From contig NZ_JARADB010000003.1 in NCBI RefSeq assembly GCF_028765165.1, positions 727,210 through 791,209 of the forward strand: a stretch of DNA of 64,000 nucleotides, written 5' to 3'. The notes beneath the pieces are model-generated. The model was not told the origin of the DNA and searched no databases. It saw nothing but the letters and a program-made list of their open reading frames with translations. Numbering within the stretch: position 1 is the first letter of the stretch; every line of letters begins with the position of its first letter. Both the position numbers and the translations under genes were made by a program. The DNA is from Paenibacillus sp. MAHUQ-63. Its GTDB lineage: Bacteria; Bacillota; Bacilli; Paenibacillales; NBRC-103111. Shown in pieces: positions 26,631 through 36,278 of the stretch.

Positions 26631-28223
26631 TTATTTTTTCTTCATTTCTTTATAAGCGGCTCTTTTCTCATCGATAACGGCTTGACCGCCAATTTTCAAA
26701 TATTCTGCGGCAATGCTGTCGAAGGTTTTGCTGAAATCCTCCGGTTTCGCCAGTACACTCTTGACGACCGCTTCCTGTGCTTTGTCACCCAGCGTTTTGC
26801 TGTTCTTGATCTCGGCATCGATCGGACGATCGAAACGCGGATTGGTGTAGCCGTCATTCAAAGCGTTGATGATGGTTTGTTTCGCCAGCTCTTTGTAGTT
26901 CGGGAATTGAATGGATGCGGCCTCGATATTTTTGTCCGGCGCCCCGAAGTCCTTCCCGTTGCTTATCATCGCGATATCGGTGTTGTTATAGAACGTTTTC
27001 TTCGCTTCATCCGTTGTAATCGCTTTGGGGTATCCGTTCTCAAGCGTATAATGCTGGCCTTCAATCCCGTTCTGCAGCGTGAATAAGACCTCCGGCTTAG
27101 ACATCCAGTCCAAATATTTGATCGCTTCGGCTGCATGCTTGCTTGATTTCGGAATCATCAGGTAGGCGCCGATCGGATCGTAAATCGCTTTGGGACGTTT
27201 GCCTTCCTCATTCGTGAACGGATCCATCCCCACATATTCGGCGCCCGGCACATTCTTCTTGAGCGAATCGAAGACGTTGCCGGTTCCCATTAAGTTCGGA
27301 TGGGCAGCGAGCGCACTGAAAGCGCCGACCAAACCGTTGGAAACATCCTTCTCGAAATTTTTGCCGTCTTTGTCAAGCGCGAAGTCCGGATTGATCAAGC
27401 CCTCCTGGTTCAACTTATTCAGGAATTGAACGCCATCCTTGTAGCCTGGCTTCAGCAGCTCTGGCGTCGCGTAGAAATCTTCCTCCGATATTTTCTTGAC
27501 GAACGAGCTGATGAGAAGCCCCGGAGAACTTATGTTCGTGCCGTTCATCGCGCTGAAATCGTAAGGGATCACTTTACCCCCGGTTTGCCCGGGATCTTTC
27601 TCTTTAAACGCTTTCAATGCTTGGTAAAATTCGTCCGTCGTTTTGGGCACCGGCATGCCCAGCTTATCTAACCAATCCTTGCGAATATAGGAGGTATGCG
27701 CATATTGCAGCGGCCGCTTCGCAGGAAGGGTGTACTGCTTGCCGCTAAATATACCGTAATTCAGCACTTCCTGGCCAAGGAACTTCTTCAAATTCGGCCC
27801 ATTCTCGTCCAGCAGCTTGCCAAGATCCGTCAAACCGCCGTTCTTGACATAATTGTTAATCGTGTTCGTATCGTAAGTGAACACAATGTCCGGCGCATCG
27901 CCGGATGCCATCAGCACGTTGAGCTTATCCACCTCTTGGTTGCGCGGGACCGGAACGAACTGCATCTTGATGTTGTTCGGATCACCGAAGTTTTTCTGAA
28001 TCCATTGCGTCCAGAAATTATTATCCACGGACCCTGCGCCTGCAGGCGCGTTCCCCCTGTCGAACATTTCGACCTTCAAGGTCACGGTCTCTTTGCTTGC
28101 GCCGCTTGTTGCGGCTGCCCCGGACGAAGACTCGTTAGAAGCGCTGGAGCAAGCGGACAGCATGCCGGTCAGTACCAGCAGGGCCGTGGAAGCTCCCAAC
28201 CATTTGCGTTGCTTTGTTTTCAT
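26631..28223 (-). CDS. oligosaccharide ABC transporter substrate-binding lipoprotein (LplA/YtcQ type)
   Basis: Extracellular lipid-anchored receptor of 530 aa, the long LplA type. The lipobox is LSAC near residue 25, followed by a Ser/Ala linker. Family-typical segments include FWTQWIQKNFGDPNN, APDIVFTYDTNTI and GIEGQHYTLENGYP. The start ATG 28223 has AAAGGGG upstream. It sits downstream of its two permeases and upstream of the YesS-type regulator and GH105 hydrolase, so unsaturated rhamnogalacturonan or another pectin oligosaccharide is the likely ligand. Confidence 0.92.
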   Translation of the reverse strand: MKTKQRKWLGASTALLVLTGMLSACSSASNESSSGAAATSGASKETVTLKVEMFDRGNAPAGAGSVDNNFWTQWIQKNFGDPNNIKMQFVPVPRNQEVDKLNVLMASGDAPDIVFTYDTNTINNYVKNGGLTDLGKLLDENGPNLKKFLGQEVLNYGIFSGKQYTLPAKRPLQYAHTSYIRKDWLDKLGMPVPKTTDEFYQALKAFKEKDPGQTGGKVIPYDFSAMNGTNISSPGLLISSFVKKISEEDFYATPELLKPGYKDGVQFLNKLNQEGLINPDFALDKDGKNFEKDVSNGLVGAFSALAAHPNLMGTGNVFDSLKKNVPGAEYVGMDPFTNEEGKRPKAIYDPIGAYLMIPKSSKHAAEAIKYLDWMSKPEVLFTLQNGIEGQHYTLENGYPKAITTDEAKKTFYNNTDIAMISNGKDFGAPDKNIEAASIQFPNYKELAKQTIINALNDGYTNPRFDRPIDAEIKNSKTLGDKAQEAVVKSVLAKPEDFSKTFDSIAAEYLKIGGQAVIDEKRAAYKEMKKK

Positions 28224-28322
28224 AGAACTCTAACCCCTTTCACAATGAAGATATATCGTATATGTTAACCTCGACCTGACAGAGGTGGTAACCGAGTTTC
28301 GTCTATTCCGGCACATGGCCGG

Positions 28323-29210
28323 CTACCCCTTCACCGCTCCGATCATAATGCCGGACACAAAATACCGCTGCAGCCACGGATACACGATCAGGATCGGCGT
28401 GGTGGCGAACATGATGCTGGCCGCCTTGATGCTCTCCGGGACGGACTCGATCTGTGAAGCGCCTTCCTGCGCCGTCAAATCCGTCACCATGCTGTTCATC
28501 ACGACCTGATACAGCTTGAGCTGGATCGGATACATTTCCGCATGGGTGATGTAGAAGAGCGCATCCATGAAGCCGTTCCATCTGGATACGGCATAGAACA
28601 AGCTGAGCGTCGCGAGCGCCGGCAGCGACAGCGGCAGCACGATGCGGATGAGCGTCCCGATGTGAGAGCTCCCGTCCAAATAGGCCGACTCTTCCAGGCT
28701 GGCCGGTACCGAGGAGAAGAACGAACGCAGAATGATCAGATTAAATGCGGAGATCATTCCCGGTACGATGAGCGACGCCAGATTGTCGAGCAGCCCGAGC
28801 TGCTTCACGAGCAGGTAATCGGGAATTAATCCGCCGCTGAAGAACATCGTGAAGACGATAAGCAGCGTGAATGCCTTCCTGCCCTTCAAACGCTCTTTCG
28901 TTAACGGATATGCGGCGCATATGCTCATGACCATGCTCACGACCGTGTAAGTAACCGTCAGCACGATCGTAAGCCCCATCGACCATAGCATCCTTGTATC
29001 CGTGAAAACGATCTGATAGGCGTGAAAGTCCAGCTCCACCGGGAAAATGGTCACGAGATCCGATAAGATCGCATGCTTGGAGCTTAACGAGATCGAGATG
29101 ATATGCAGGAACGGGAGCAGGCAGATGAGCAGCGCCACCCCGATCGTCAGGACGATCACGGCGTCCGTCAGCCGGAACTTCCTCGATTTGCGCAATAGTG
29201 TTGAGTTCAT
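28323..29210 (-). CDS. oligosaccharide ABC transporter permease (LplC/YtcP type)
   Basis: Inner-membrane permease of 295 aa with about six membrane segments, EAA loop ESAYLDGSSHI followed by LPLSLP, and the typical YFVSGIMIGAVKG C terminus. The start is ATG 29210 with TAGGAGG upstream; an in-frame start six codons earlier overlaps the end of the LplB-type gene. It forms the channel with that partner. Confidence 0.92.
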   Translation of the reverse strand: MNSTLLRKSRKFRLTDAVIVLTIGVALLICLLPFLHIISISLSSKHAILSDLVTIFPVELDFHAYQIVFTDTRMLWSMGLTIVLTVTYTVVSMVMSICAAYPLTKERLKGRKAFTLLIVFTMFFSGGLIPDYLLVKQLGLLDNLASLIVPGMISAFNLIILRSFFSSVPASLEESAYLDGSSHIGTLIRIVLPLSLPALATLSLFYAVSRWNGFMDALFYITHAEMYPIQLKLYQVVMNSMVTDLTAQEGASQIESVPESIKAASIMFATTPILIVYPWLQRYFVSGIMIGAVKG

Positions 29211-29221
29211 TGAGGTTCCTC

Positions 29222-30184
29222 CTACCATAATCCTTGCTCTCCGAATCGTTTGGCAATCGTATTGGCCAGGATGACGAAGATCAGTCCGACCAGCGCTTGG
29301 AACAAGCCCATGGCGGTGGCCAGCGAGAACTGCGCCGATTGCAGACCTGCTTTATACACGAAGGTAGAGATCACTTCCGCATAATCCATCACGAGCGGAT
29401 TGCCCATGACGAACGGCCGCTCGAAGCCGATGGTCATAATATGGCCAAGCTGCATAATCAGCATTACGACAATGGTCGACCGGATGCCGGGCAGCGTGAT
29501 ATGCCACACTCTCTTCCATCTTCCCGCACCGTCCACCTCGGCCGCTTCGTACAGTTCCTTGTTAATGCCGGTTAACGCCGCCAAATAAATGATGGTTCCC
29601 CAACCGGCGCTCTGCCAGATTCCGGTTCCGAGATAGACGAGCAGCCAGTGGTTCTTCTCGGTCAAGAACGGAAAGGCCGGCAATCCGATGTCTTGTATCA
29701 GATTATTAACGAGACCGCCCTTCGTGGCAAACATTTGATACACGAGACCGCCGATAATGATCCATGAAATAAAGTGAGGCAGATACAGAATCGTTTGCGC
29801 CACTTTTTTGAACCAGATCACCCTCAGCTCATTGAGCAGCAGCGCTAAAATAATGGGAGCCGGAAATGAAAAGAACAAATCCAGGAAGTTCAGCAAGAGC
29901 GTATTTCGCACAACCTGGTAAAACTGGCTCATGGCGAACAGCTCGCGGAAATGATCGAACCCGACCCACTCGCTGCCTGTCACCCCTTGGAAAATACTAT
30001 AATCCTGAAAGGCAATGGCCGCCCCGTACATCGGGACATACTTGAATACAATGAAATACGCAATAGGAAGAATAAGCAATACATACAATTGGTAATCTTT
30101 CAGAAACTCCGCTGCCCTCCGGCGCCTCTCGGCTGTCCGGACGGATGTCGGCTTCGTCTGTGCTACGCTCTGGTCCACGTGCAT
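29222..30184 (-). CDS. oligosaccharide ABC transporter permease (LplB type)
   Basis: First gene of the pectin-type unit, an inner-membrane permease of 320 aa. It has KYVPMYGAAIAFQDY near the N terminus, a family hallmark, and the EAA loop EAAEVDGAGRW followed by LPGIRS. ATG 30184 lies almost on the ribosome binding site (AAGGAAGGG), so the GTG two codons later may be the true start. No ATPase gene is in the unit. Promoter candidate at 30220-30249. Confidence 0.92.
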   Translation of the reverse strand: MHVDQSVAQTKPTSVRTAERRRRAAEFLKDYQLYVLLILPIAYFIVFKYVPMYGAAIAFQDYSIFQGVTGSEWVGFDHFRELFAMSQFYQVVRNTLLLNFLDLFFSFPAPIILALLLNELRVIWFKKVAQTILYLPHFISWIIIGGLVYQMFATKGGLVNNLIQDIGLPAFPFLTEKNHWLLVYLGTGIWQSAGWGTIIYLAALTGINKELYEAAEVDGAGRWKRVWHITLPGIRSTIVVMLIMQLGHIMTIGFERPFVMGNPLVMDYAEVISTFVYKAGLQSAQFSLATAMGLFQALVGLIFVILANTIAKRFGEQGLW

Positions 30185-30219
30185 CCCTTCCTTCTCTCTG
30201 TCGCTAAGTTGGTAATCAC

Positions 30220-30249
30220 ACTATACGCGGACTGCTTATTTCCACACAA
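30220..30249 (-). promoter_or_regulatory. promoter of the LplB-LplC-LplA-YesS-GH105 unit
   Basis: On the minus strand TTGTGT is followed after 18 bp by TATAGT, ending 35 bp before the first gene of the unit. Further upstream (about 30321-30361) is an imperfect dyad CTGAA...TTCAG with an inner AAGCCCC / GGGG...CTT stem that may be an operator shared with the divergent AraC gene. Confidence 0.55.
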
Positions 30250-30428
30250 CAAACTAATTTCAGAACATAAACCGATTTCCGAAACCCCTGCTGCAACGGG
30301 CTTTTGCGAGGTTCGGCACAACCTGAAATAAGCCCCGCCGGGTTACGGGGGACTTGTTCAGTTATAGCGCCATATACAATTGTCTTCTCTTCTTATGCTC
30401 GCATCCCCGTCTCAAAATCCGTTTATTT

Positions 30429-30437
30429 TGCTATAAT
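30429..30437 (+). promoter_or_regulatory. extended -10 promoter of the cupin-AraC regulator
   Basis: TGCTATAAT, a consensus -10 box with the extended TGN element, lies 35 bp upstream of the regulator's start. No good -35 box is visible. Confidence 0.6.
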
Positions 30438-30472
30438 AAATAGACCTAGCTCTTGTTACAAAGGAGTCTGCC

Positions 30473-31336
30473 ATGACAACACCGTTTCTTCCTGACATGC
30501 TGCGGTTCGGCTCGGAAGACGACCCGTTACGAATCGAATTCGACCGTAGAACCGGCTATTACGCGATGGAAAACAACCATTACCATATCGAACATGAATT
30601 GTACTATCTGTTTCAGGGGGAGCGCAACTATTTCATCAAAGACTCCGCCTACCGGGTACAAGCCGGCGATATGGTGCTTGTCGACTCTAACGCCCTTCAC
30701 AAGACGTCCGACCTGCGCGAACCCAACCATGAGCGGATTGTGTTATACTACTCGCCGTCCTTCTTCGCCGGTTATCAATCCGCGGAGAAGGAGCTGCTCC
30801 TGGCCCCCTTCGCACTTGGCAATCCGCTAATCCGATTGAACCTCCAGGAGAAGATGCATGTAGAAGCACTGCTTGCGTCCCTGTTGAACGAGCTGAACGA
30901 ACAGCCGCCGGGTTATCAACTGCACATCCGGAACGTAGCCGTGGAGCTCCTGCTATTCACCTCCCGCTACATGCTGAAGCGGCAGAGCGAGCGGGATGAC
31001 GAGCTTTCGCCGGTCCGGCACAAAGTGACGGATATTATTCGTCATATCAACCTGCACTTCGGAGACTCCCTCCAGCTGCACCTCATAGCCAAACAGTTCT
31101 TTATCAGCAAAAGCCATCTGAGCCGTGTTTTCAAACAAATGACAGGCTTCGGCTTCACCGAATATGTCAATATTACTCGGGTGAGAGAGGCGGAGCGCTT
31201 GCTGCGGGAGACGGACTGGAGCATCCTGCACGTATCGGAGCACTGCGGATTCGAGAGCTTCTCCCATTTCGGCAAAGTGTTCAAAAAGCTGTCCGGCGTC
31301 TCGCCGCGCTCCTACCGGAAGTTCGAGCGCCCATAG
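30473..31336 (+). CDS. AraC-family regulator with N-terminal cupin domain
   Basis: Cytoplasmic transcription regulator of 287 aa. The N-terminal cupin sensor contains YHIEHELYYLFQGE and RVQAGDMVLVDSNALHKT. The C-terminal 100 residues are the AraC double helix-turn-helix (LIAKQFFISKSHLSRVFKQMTG and VSEHCGFESFSHFGKVFKKLSGVSP). The start ATG 30473 follows AAAGGAG. It is divergent from the LplB unit and convergent with the next permease pair, so it may control the first, or both. The effector is probably a sugar but cannot be read from sequence. Confidence 0.92.
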   Translation: MTTPFLPDMLRFGSEDDPLRIEFDRRTGYYAMENNHYHIEHELYYLFQGERNYFIKDSAYRVQAGDMVLVDSNALHKTSDLREPNHERIVLYYSPSFFAGYQSAEKELLLAPFALGNPLIRLNLQEKMHVEALLASLLNELNEQPPGYQLHIRNVAVELLLFTSRYMLKRQSERDDELSPVRHKVTDIIRHINLHFGDSLQLHLIAKQFFISKSHLSRVFKQMTGFGFTEYVNITRVREAERLLRETDWSILHVSEHCGFESFSHFGKVFKKLSGVSPRSYRKFERP

Positions 31337-31353
31337 AGTAGGGCCGCCCTCGG

Positions 31354-32223
31354 TTACGATTTAATCGATCCGACCATCATTCCTTTGATAAAGTGCTTCT
31401 GAAGAAACGGATAGACCAGCATAATCGGGATCGTCGCCACAACGATCACCGCCATTTTCAGCCCTTCGGGCGAGACGGACAGCAGCAATTCGGAGGAGAC
31501 GTCTGCCGAGCCCAAGTTGTCCGTAATCACGATTTCGCGAAGCCGTACCTGCAGGGGAATCAGCGATCTGCTGCTGATGTAGTAAATGGCTTGCGAATAC
31601 ATGTTCCAGTTCCCCACTGCGTACATGATGGCCATCGTAGCCATCACCGGCTTGGACAGCGGGAGAACGACGCTCGAGATCATACGAAACTCGCCGCAGC
31701 CGTCCATTTTGGCGGAATCGAACATTTCCGCCGGCAGCGTCATGAAGAAGGAACGCATGACGAACAAGTTGTAGGCGCTGATGGCGCCCGGAATGATCAA
31801 TACCCACAGCGTATCGAGCATATGCAAATTTTTGAGGAGCAAATAATTCGGAATGAGCGGAGCGTGGAAAATCATCGTGAACAGCACAAGAATAAGCGCC
31901 GGCTTCCTGTAAATATATTCGGCACGGGACAATGGATAAGCCAAGCTTGCCGTCGCCGCCAAATTCATGAGCGTCCCGAATACCGTGATCACGACGCTGT
32001 TTCGGAATGAGACCCATATCGAGGGGTCCTTCAAGATCATATGATAATTCTCCAGCGTAAAGCCCACTGGCCATAGCCCTACGGCCCCGCTGTTAATGGC
32101 AGCCGCATCGCTGAAGGATTGCGAGATGACATTCAAGAGCGGCAGAAACATCGTAAGGCCGATGACGAGCAGGATGATCATATTGCATAGCTGGAAAGCA
32201 CGCTGTCCTTTGGTGAGAATCAC
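31354..32223 (-). CDS. oligosaccharide ABC transporter permease (LplC type)
   Basis: Inner-membrane permease of 289 aa, six membrane segments, EAA-like loop DSAKMDGCGEF followed by LPLSKP, C terminus FIKGMMVGSIKS. It is the last gene of the GH95 unit, 31 bp after its LplB-type partner. The start ATG 32223 follows GGAGGACAATAGAAG. Confidence 0.9.
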   Translation of the reverse strand: MILTKGQRAFQLCNMIILLVIGLTMFLPLLNVISQSFSDAAAINSGAVGLWPVGFTLENYHMILKDPSIWVSFRNSVVITVFGTLMNLAATASLAYPLSRAEYIYRKPALILVLFTMIFHAPLIPNYLLLKNLHMLDTLWVLIIPGAISAYNLFVMRSFFMTLPAEMFDSAKMDGCGEFRMISSVVLPLSKPVMATMAIMYAVGNWNMYSQAIYYISSRSLIPLQVRLREIVITDNLGSADVSSELLLSVSPEGLKMAVIVVATIPIMLVYPFLQKHFIKGMMVGSIKS

Positions 32224-32254
32224 TTCTATTGTCCTCCTTCATCATCGAACTAAA

Positions 32255-33211
32255 TTAGTACAAGCCGCTGCCGGTCGCTCTTTTACTCCAAGCATTGCCA
32301 AGCATGATGAGCAATAAGCCGATCACGGATTTGAAGAGTCCGATCGCTGTCGTATAGCTGTATTGGCGATCTATCAGACCTGCGCGATAAACATAAGTAT
32401 CCAGAATTTGGCCGTTCTCACTGTTCAGCGAGTTTAAGAAGACATAGACTCTTTCGAACCCGAAGTCGAGGAAGCTTCCGATGTGCAATAAGAACAAGAT
32501 CGTTATTGTCGGCATAATCGACGGCAGCGTTATCGACAGCACCTGGCGGAACCTGCCTGCCCCATCGATTTCAGCCGCTTCATAGAGATCCGGATTAATC
32601 CCCGCAATAGCCGCCAAATAAATAATCGTTCCCCAACCGCTATCCTTCCATATGCCTGAGGTAATCAGAATCGAACGAATATAGCTGTTCTCACCGAGGA
32701 AATAAATAGGCTCAATATGAAACAAGCCCAGGATGTGGTTGATAATGCCGGTCGTTGGCGACAGGATCCCGATGACAATCCCGCCGACAATGACCCAGGA
32801 AAGGAAATGCGGCATGTAGATGACCGTCTGCAGAACTCTTTTGTACCCATTGAACCGGATTTCATTTAACAACAGAGCTAAGATGATCGGCACGGGAAAA
32901 GCAAAGAGCAAATCATAAACGCCGAGCAATATCGTGTTCTTGAGAATGATGAGAAACTCATCATAAGCGAACATCCGTCGAAAGTGTTCGAAGCCTACCC
33001 ACGGGCTGCCTGTTAAGCCTTTGAAGATATTGTAATTCTGGAAAGCAATTGACGAGCCGAGCAAGGGAATATATTTGAATATGACAAAATAAATAAGCCC
33101 CGGAATCGAAATGACATATAAAGGCCAGTGTTTCATGACAAAGGCTCTTTTCGCTTTTCGAGATGCAAATGTGTACACCGGCTGGCCGGCTGATTCTGTT
33201 TTGGACGCCAT
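32255..33211 (-). CDS. oligosaccharide ABC transporter permease (LplB type)
   Basis: Inner-membrane permease of 318 aa with KYIPLLGSSIAFQNYNIFKG near the N terminus and EAA loop EAAEIDGAGRF followed by LPSIMP. The start is ATG 33211 after GAGAAAGGAAAG; an open frame extends 38 codons further upstream across a terminator hairpin and is not credible. The kinase gene upstream ends in that hairpin, so the permease pair is either transcribed by read-through or from its own promoter. Confidence 0.9.
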   Translation of the reverse strand: MASKTESAGQPVYTFASRKAKRAFVMKHWPLYVISIPGLIYFVIFKYIPLLGSSIAFQNYNIFKGLTGSPWVGFEHFRRMFAYDEFLIILKNTILLGVYDLLFAFPVPIILALLLNEIRFNGYKRVLQTVIYMPHFLSWVIVGGIVIGILSPTTGIINHILGLFHIEPIYFLGENSYIRSILITSGIWKDSGWGTIIYLAAIAGINPDLYEAAEIDGAGRFRQVLSITLPSIMPTITILFLLHIGSFLDFGFERVYVFLNSLNSENGQILDTYVYRAGLIDRQYSYTTAIGLFKSVIGLLLIMLGNAWSKRATGSGLY

Positions 33212-33331
33212 GATGTTCTTTCCTTTCTCTCCATCGGAATTTGATGGTCTCATCATACTATGGGCATCCAGGTGAAACCATGGAGAAACTTCAATTCCAG
33301 GTGTGTTTTTCAACAATCCAGGCATAAAAAA

Positions 33332-33353
33332 AGAACCGCAGCATGGCGGTCCT
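33332..33353 (-). terminator. terminator after the second sensor kinase gene
   Basis: Stem AGAACCGC / GCGGTCCT with a six-base loop, followed on the minus strand by seven T. It separates kinase-regulator genes from the permease genes. Confidence 0.8.
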
Positions 33354-33362
33354 TCCCTACAA

Positions 33363-35174
33363 TCAATTACCCCTGGCCAAGGTAGGCATGACCATGATCA
33401 GCTTGGTCCCCTTGTCCACTTGACTCTCGATCTGCAAGCCGTACTGTTCGCCGAACACCATCTGAATTCTCCGGTGGACATTCACCATGCCAATGCCGCC
33501 GATGCCTGTGGCAGCGTCCTTCTCTTTATCCGCGAGCTGGTTCGTGTGCAGCTTCTCACGCAGCTCCTCCAGCCTGGCCTCGTTGATACCGAGTCCGTTA
33601 TCCTCCACGCTAACCCAGAACTTATCTTCATCCTCCCCTGCGTCGATGCGAATATAATGATAATCCTCCACGCCGTCTGCGAAAGCATGTTGGAAAGCGT
33701 TCTCGATCAGCGGCTGCAGCGTTAACCGAACCATGTTGTACAGCAAATAATCCGGATGAATCCGGACATCGATATCGAACTCCCTGCCGATACGATGCTT
33801 AAGAACGACGAGGTAGAACATAACATGCTTTAATTCGTTCGTGACGGTGATCTCTTCCAAATTCGTCTGTACCGAATAACGCAGCATATAGGCAAGCGCC
33901 TTGACGATTTCATATATTTCTTTGGAATCCCGGATGACTGCATAACAGACGATCGTTTCCAGCGTATTGTACAGGAAATGCGGATTTATTTGCAGCTGCA
34001 AAGACTGCAGCTCCGCCTTCTGGCGCTCCATCTGACTCTTCTGATCGCTTAACTCGGCTTGATAGACCTGATTGATAAGCTCCGAAAGGCGGGTCACCAT
34101 GAGATTATAACGGCTCATCAGCTCCGTAACCTCATCCCGGTGCTCCGGAAGCGGAATTTGCACCCAGTTCCCTTGCTCCGTCTGGCGCATTGCACCTCGC
34201 AGCAAGCGTATCGGCCCCGTGATCGACCGGCCGAACCGGAATGCGATCCACAGCGCAATACCGAGCGTAAAGCACCCGACAACGATCGTCGTCGTCCGAA
34301 TCGTATCGCTCGGTTTGCGCAGCTCCGCCACCGACATGGCGACAACCAGCCGCCAATCGCCATATGTGGAGCGCTTGCTCATGAACATTTGCGGCTTGCC
34401 GTCCAGAATCGCCGTGAAGGCATGCGAGCCTGCCTCCAGCACCTGGCTGCGTATCTCTTCGGGCAGCTTCGTGGCCGTTCGCTCCGTCTCCGGGTGATAC
34501 ACATACTTGCCGTTCTCATCGGAGATGAAGAAGTAGCCGTTCTCCCCCAGATCAATGCCCTTCCACAGCTCGGACAGCTCGGCCGCCCGCAATTCCACCA
34601 CCAGAATGCCTCGGGGTTCCGTCGAGGAAAGTCCGCGAATCTGCCGGACCAGCGAGATATTGGGTTGTCCGGTCACAATGCTGTAGTTCAGCACGCTCAG
34701 GCTTCCACTCGGATCCGTATTGGCTTTGAGAAATTCCAGCTGTTGTTGAGCTTCCAGCTTGTTGAACGAGCCGCCAACGGAATCATTATAGAAATACATC
34801 GCATTGTTATGGAAGGAGATCATATAAATATTGGAAATTTCCGGGTTACGGGCGAACGCCGGTTCAATAATAAGCTCTTTAATCAGCTTGCGCAGCTCAT
34901 AATAAGGGTATCCGTTCTCACCTTCAGGGAGGTCGATGAACCTCTTTACATCATTGCTGCTCAATAATGACACCATCGACCTCTCATAGCTCCGAATATA
35001 CAGATCCGTATGGTGAGCGGCATTGCCTACCACCTGTGCCAGCTGCTTCTCCACGATTTGATCCAGTTCGTTGGAGGAGCTCCAGTAGGAGAAAACGCCG
35101 ACGCTGGTCAAAGAAATCAGAATCACAACCAAATAGGACAGAAACAATTTAGGGTATAAATTCAATCTCTTCAT
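33363..35174 (-). CDS. sensor histidine kinase (YesM family)
   Basis: Membrane sensor kinase of 603 aa. A membrane segment at residues 8-30, an extracellular Cache-like region of about 250 residues and a second segment near 295 are followed by HAMP. The His_kinase domain has the phospho-acceptor His in INPHFLYNTLE and the HATPase_c domain has EDNGLGI. Its ATG overlaps the regulator's stop as ATGA, so the two are translationally coupled. It is followed by a terminator. The signal is presumably the oligosaccharide imported by the neighbouring system. Confidence 0.93.
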   Translation of the reverse strand: MKRLNLYPKLFLSYLVVILISLTSVGVFSYWSSSNELDQIVEKQLAQVVGNAAHHTDLYIRSYERSMVSLLSSNDVKRFIDLPEGENGYPYYELRKLIKELIIEPAFARNPEISNIYMISFHNNAMYFYNDSVGGSFNKLEAQQQLEFLKANTDPSGSLSVLNYSIVTGQPNISLVRQIRGLSSTEPRGILVVELRAAELSELWKGIDLGENGYFFISDENGKYVYHPETERTATKLPEEIRSQVLEAGSHAFTAILDGKPQMFMSKRSTYGDWRLVVAMSVAELRKPSDTIRTTTIVVGCFTLGIALWIAFRFGRSITGPIRLLRGAMRQTEQGNWVQIPLPEHRDEVTELMSRYNLMVTRLSELINQVYQAELSDQKSQMERQKAELQSLQLQINPHFLYNTLETIVCYAVIRDSKEIYEIVKALAYMLRYSVQTNLEEITVTNELKHVMFYLVVLKHRIGREFDIDVRIHPDYLLYNMVRLTLQPLIENAFQHAFADGVEDYHYIRIDAGEDEDKFWVSVEDNGLGINEARLEELREKLHTNQLADKEKDAATGIGGIGMVNVHRRIQMVFGEQYGLQIESQVDKGTKLIMVMPTLARGN

Positions 35175-36187
35175 TTCATGCCGAGCGTATCCCGGTAATC
35201 CGATGGTGAAATACCGAAGATTTTCTTGAAGGTTTTGGTGAAATGGGGGTAATCCTCGAATCCTACCTCTGCCGCAATGTCCACGGTTCGCAGGTGTGGA
35301 ACCGCCAGCAGCTCGCGAGCTTTGTTCATACGTTTATGAATCCGGTAACTGACGAAGGTTTCATTCGTCATCTTTTTGAACAAGGTGCTGAAATAATTCG
35401 GTGTAATCCCTACCCGATCCGCCACTTCCTTGAGAGAAATATCGACGGACAGATGATTATCGATGTAAGATTTGGCTTCCTCCATGGGATCTTTGAAATT
35501 GCCCCGGCGCATAACCAAAATATCCGACATCACAGTTTGCAGCCGATCCTCGAATTCTTGATAAAGCTCCGCCTTGGAAGACGCTTCGAAGGCTTCCGTC
35601 ATCTCGGTGCTGAGCTGCCGGTTCTTCTCTTGGAACTGTTTCTGCAGCAGCGCTGCCGTATCCAGCAGTTGACTCTTCAGCTGAGCCGCAGTCAAATGGG
35701 AGCCGGATTCTTTCCACTCCTCCATAATTTTCCGCAGCTCGTCTTCCTGAAGCAGCCAGATACTGTGTTCGATCCGTTCAACCCAGTCCACATAGCGTGT
35801 AACCGGAATATACCCTTGCGATTGCGATTTCATCATACTGTCGAATACATCATGCAGATCCGGCGGTGTAACCGGCTTAAGCAAATAGTGTTTGACTCCG
35901 TATGACAGGCACTTCTGCGCGTAATCGAAATCGCTGTAGCCCGACACAACGACCATCATAATATGCGGGTAATTCTCATAAACGTTACGGCAAAGCTCCA
36001 AGCCGTCCATCTTGGGCATTCGGATATCCGTCACAAGCAGGTCCGGTTCAAACTGCATAATGTACTCCAGTGCGTCCACACCATTGACCGAAGTTTCAAT
36101 GTGTTGAAACTTGTGCGTATAGCTTTGCGCCATCATCATCAGGCCGTTGCGAATTACAGGTTCATCATCTACGATTAACAGTCTCAT
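35171..36187 (-). CDS. AraC-type response regulator (YesN family, short form)
   Basis: Response regulator of 338 aa with a receiver domain (DDE at residues 7-9, phospho-acceptor D54 in VTDIRMP, Lys in LLKPV) and C-terminal AraC helix-turn-helix (VADRVGITPNYFSTLFKKMT). The start is ATG 36187, with GGAGG upstream; an in-frame upstream start at 36277 would read through a terminator. It precedes and overlaps its kinase gene, and follows the binding lipoprotein gene across an attenuator hairpin. The middle region is shorter than in the 536-aa paralogue at 2353. Confidence 0.93.
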   Translation of the reverse strand: MRLLIVDDEPVIRNGLMMMAQSYTHKFQHIETSVNGVDALEYIMQFEPDLLVTDIRMPKMDGLELCRNVYENYPHIMMVVVSGYSDFDYAQKCLSYGVKHYLLKPVTPPDLHDVFDSMMKSQSQGYIPVTRYVDWVERIEHSIWLLQEDELRKIMEEWKESGSHLTAAQLKSQLLDTAALLQKQFQEKNRQLSTEMTEAFEASSKAELYQEFEDRLQTVMSDILVMRRGNFKDPMEEAKSYIDNHLSVDISLKEVADRVGITPNYFSTLFKKMTNETFVSYRIHKRMNKARELLAVPHLRTVDIAAEVGFEDYPHFTKTFKKIFGISPSDYRDTLGMK

Positions 36188-36221
36188 GCTGCCCAAGCCT
36201 CCGCCTCCGCTCCAAAGAAAA

Positions 36222-36257
36222 AAGGGACTTGTCCACCGCTTGCGGGAACAATTCCTT
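36222..36257 (-). terminator. attenuator between binding protein and regulator genes
   Basis: Long imperfect hairpin with AAGG, TTGT and CCGC blocks on one side and GCGG, ACAA and CCTT on the other, followed on the minus strand by six T. It probably reduces read-through so that the binding protein is made in excess of the regulator pair. Confidence 0.75.
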
Positions 36258-36278
36258 TTTTCCTGTGAACTGACCATC

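Noticed and set aside
30321-30361. Terminator between the LplB unit and the divergent AraC gene
   Set aside because: The dyad is imperfect, has no T tract and lies between divergent genes, where a terminator is not expected; kept only as a possible operator.
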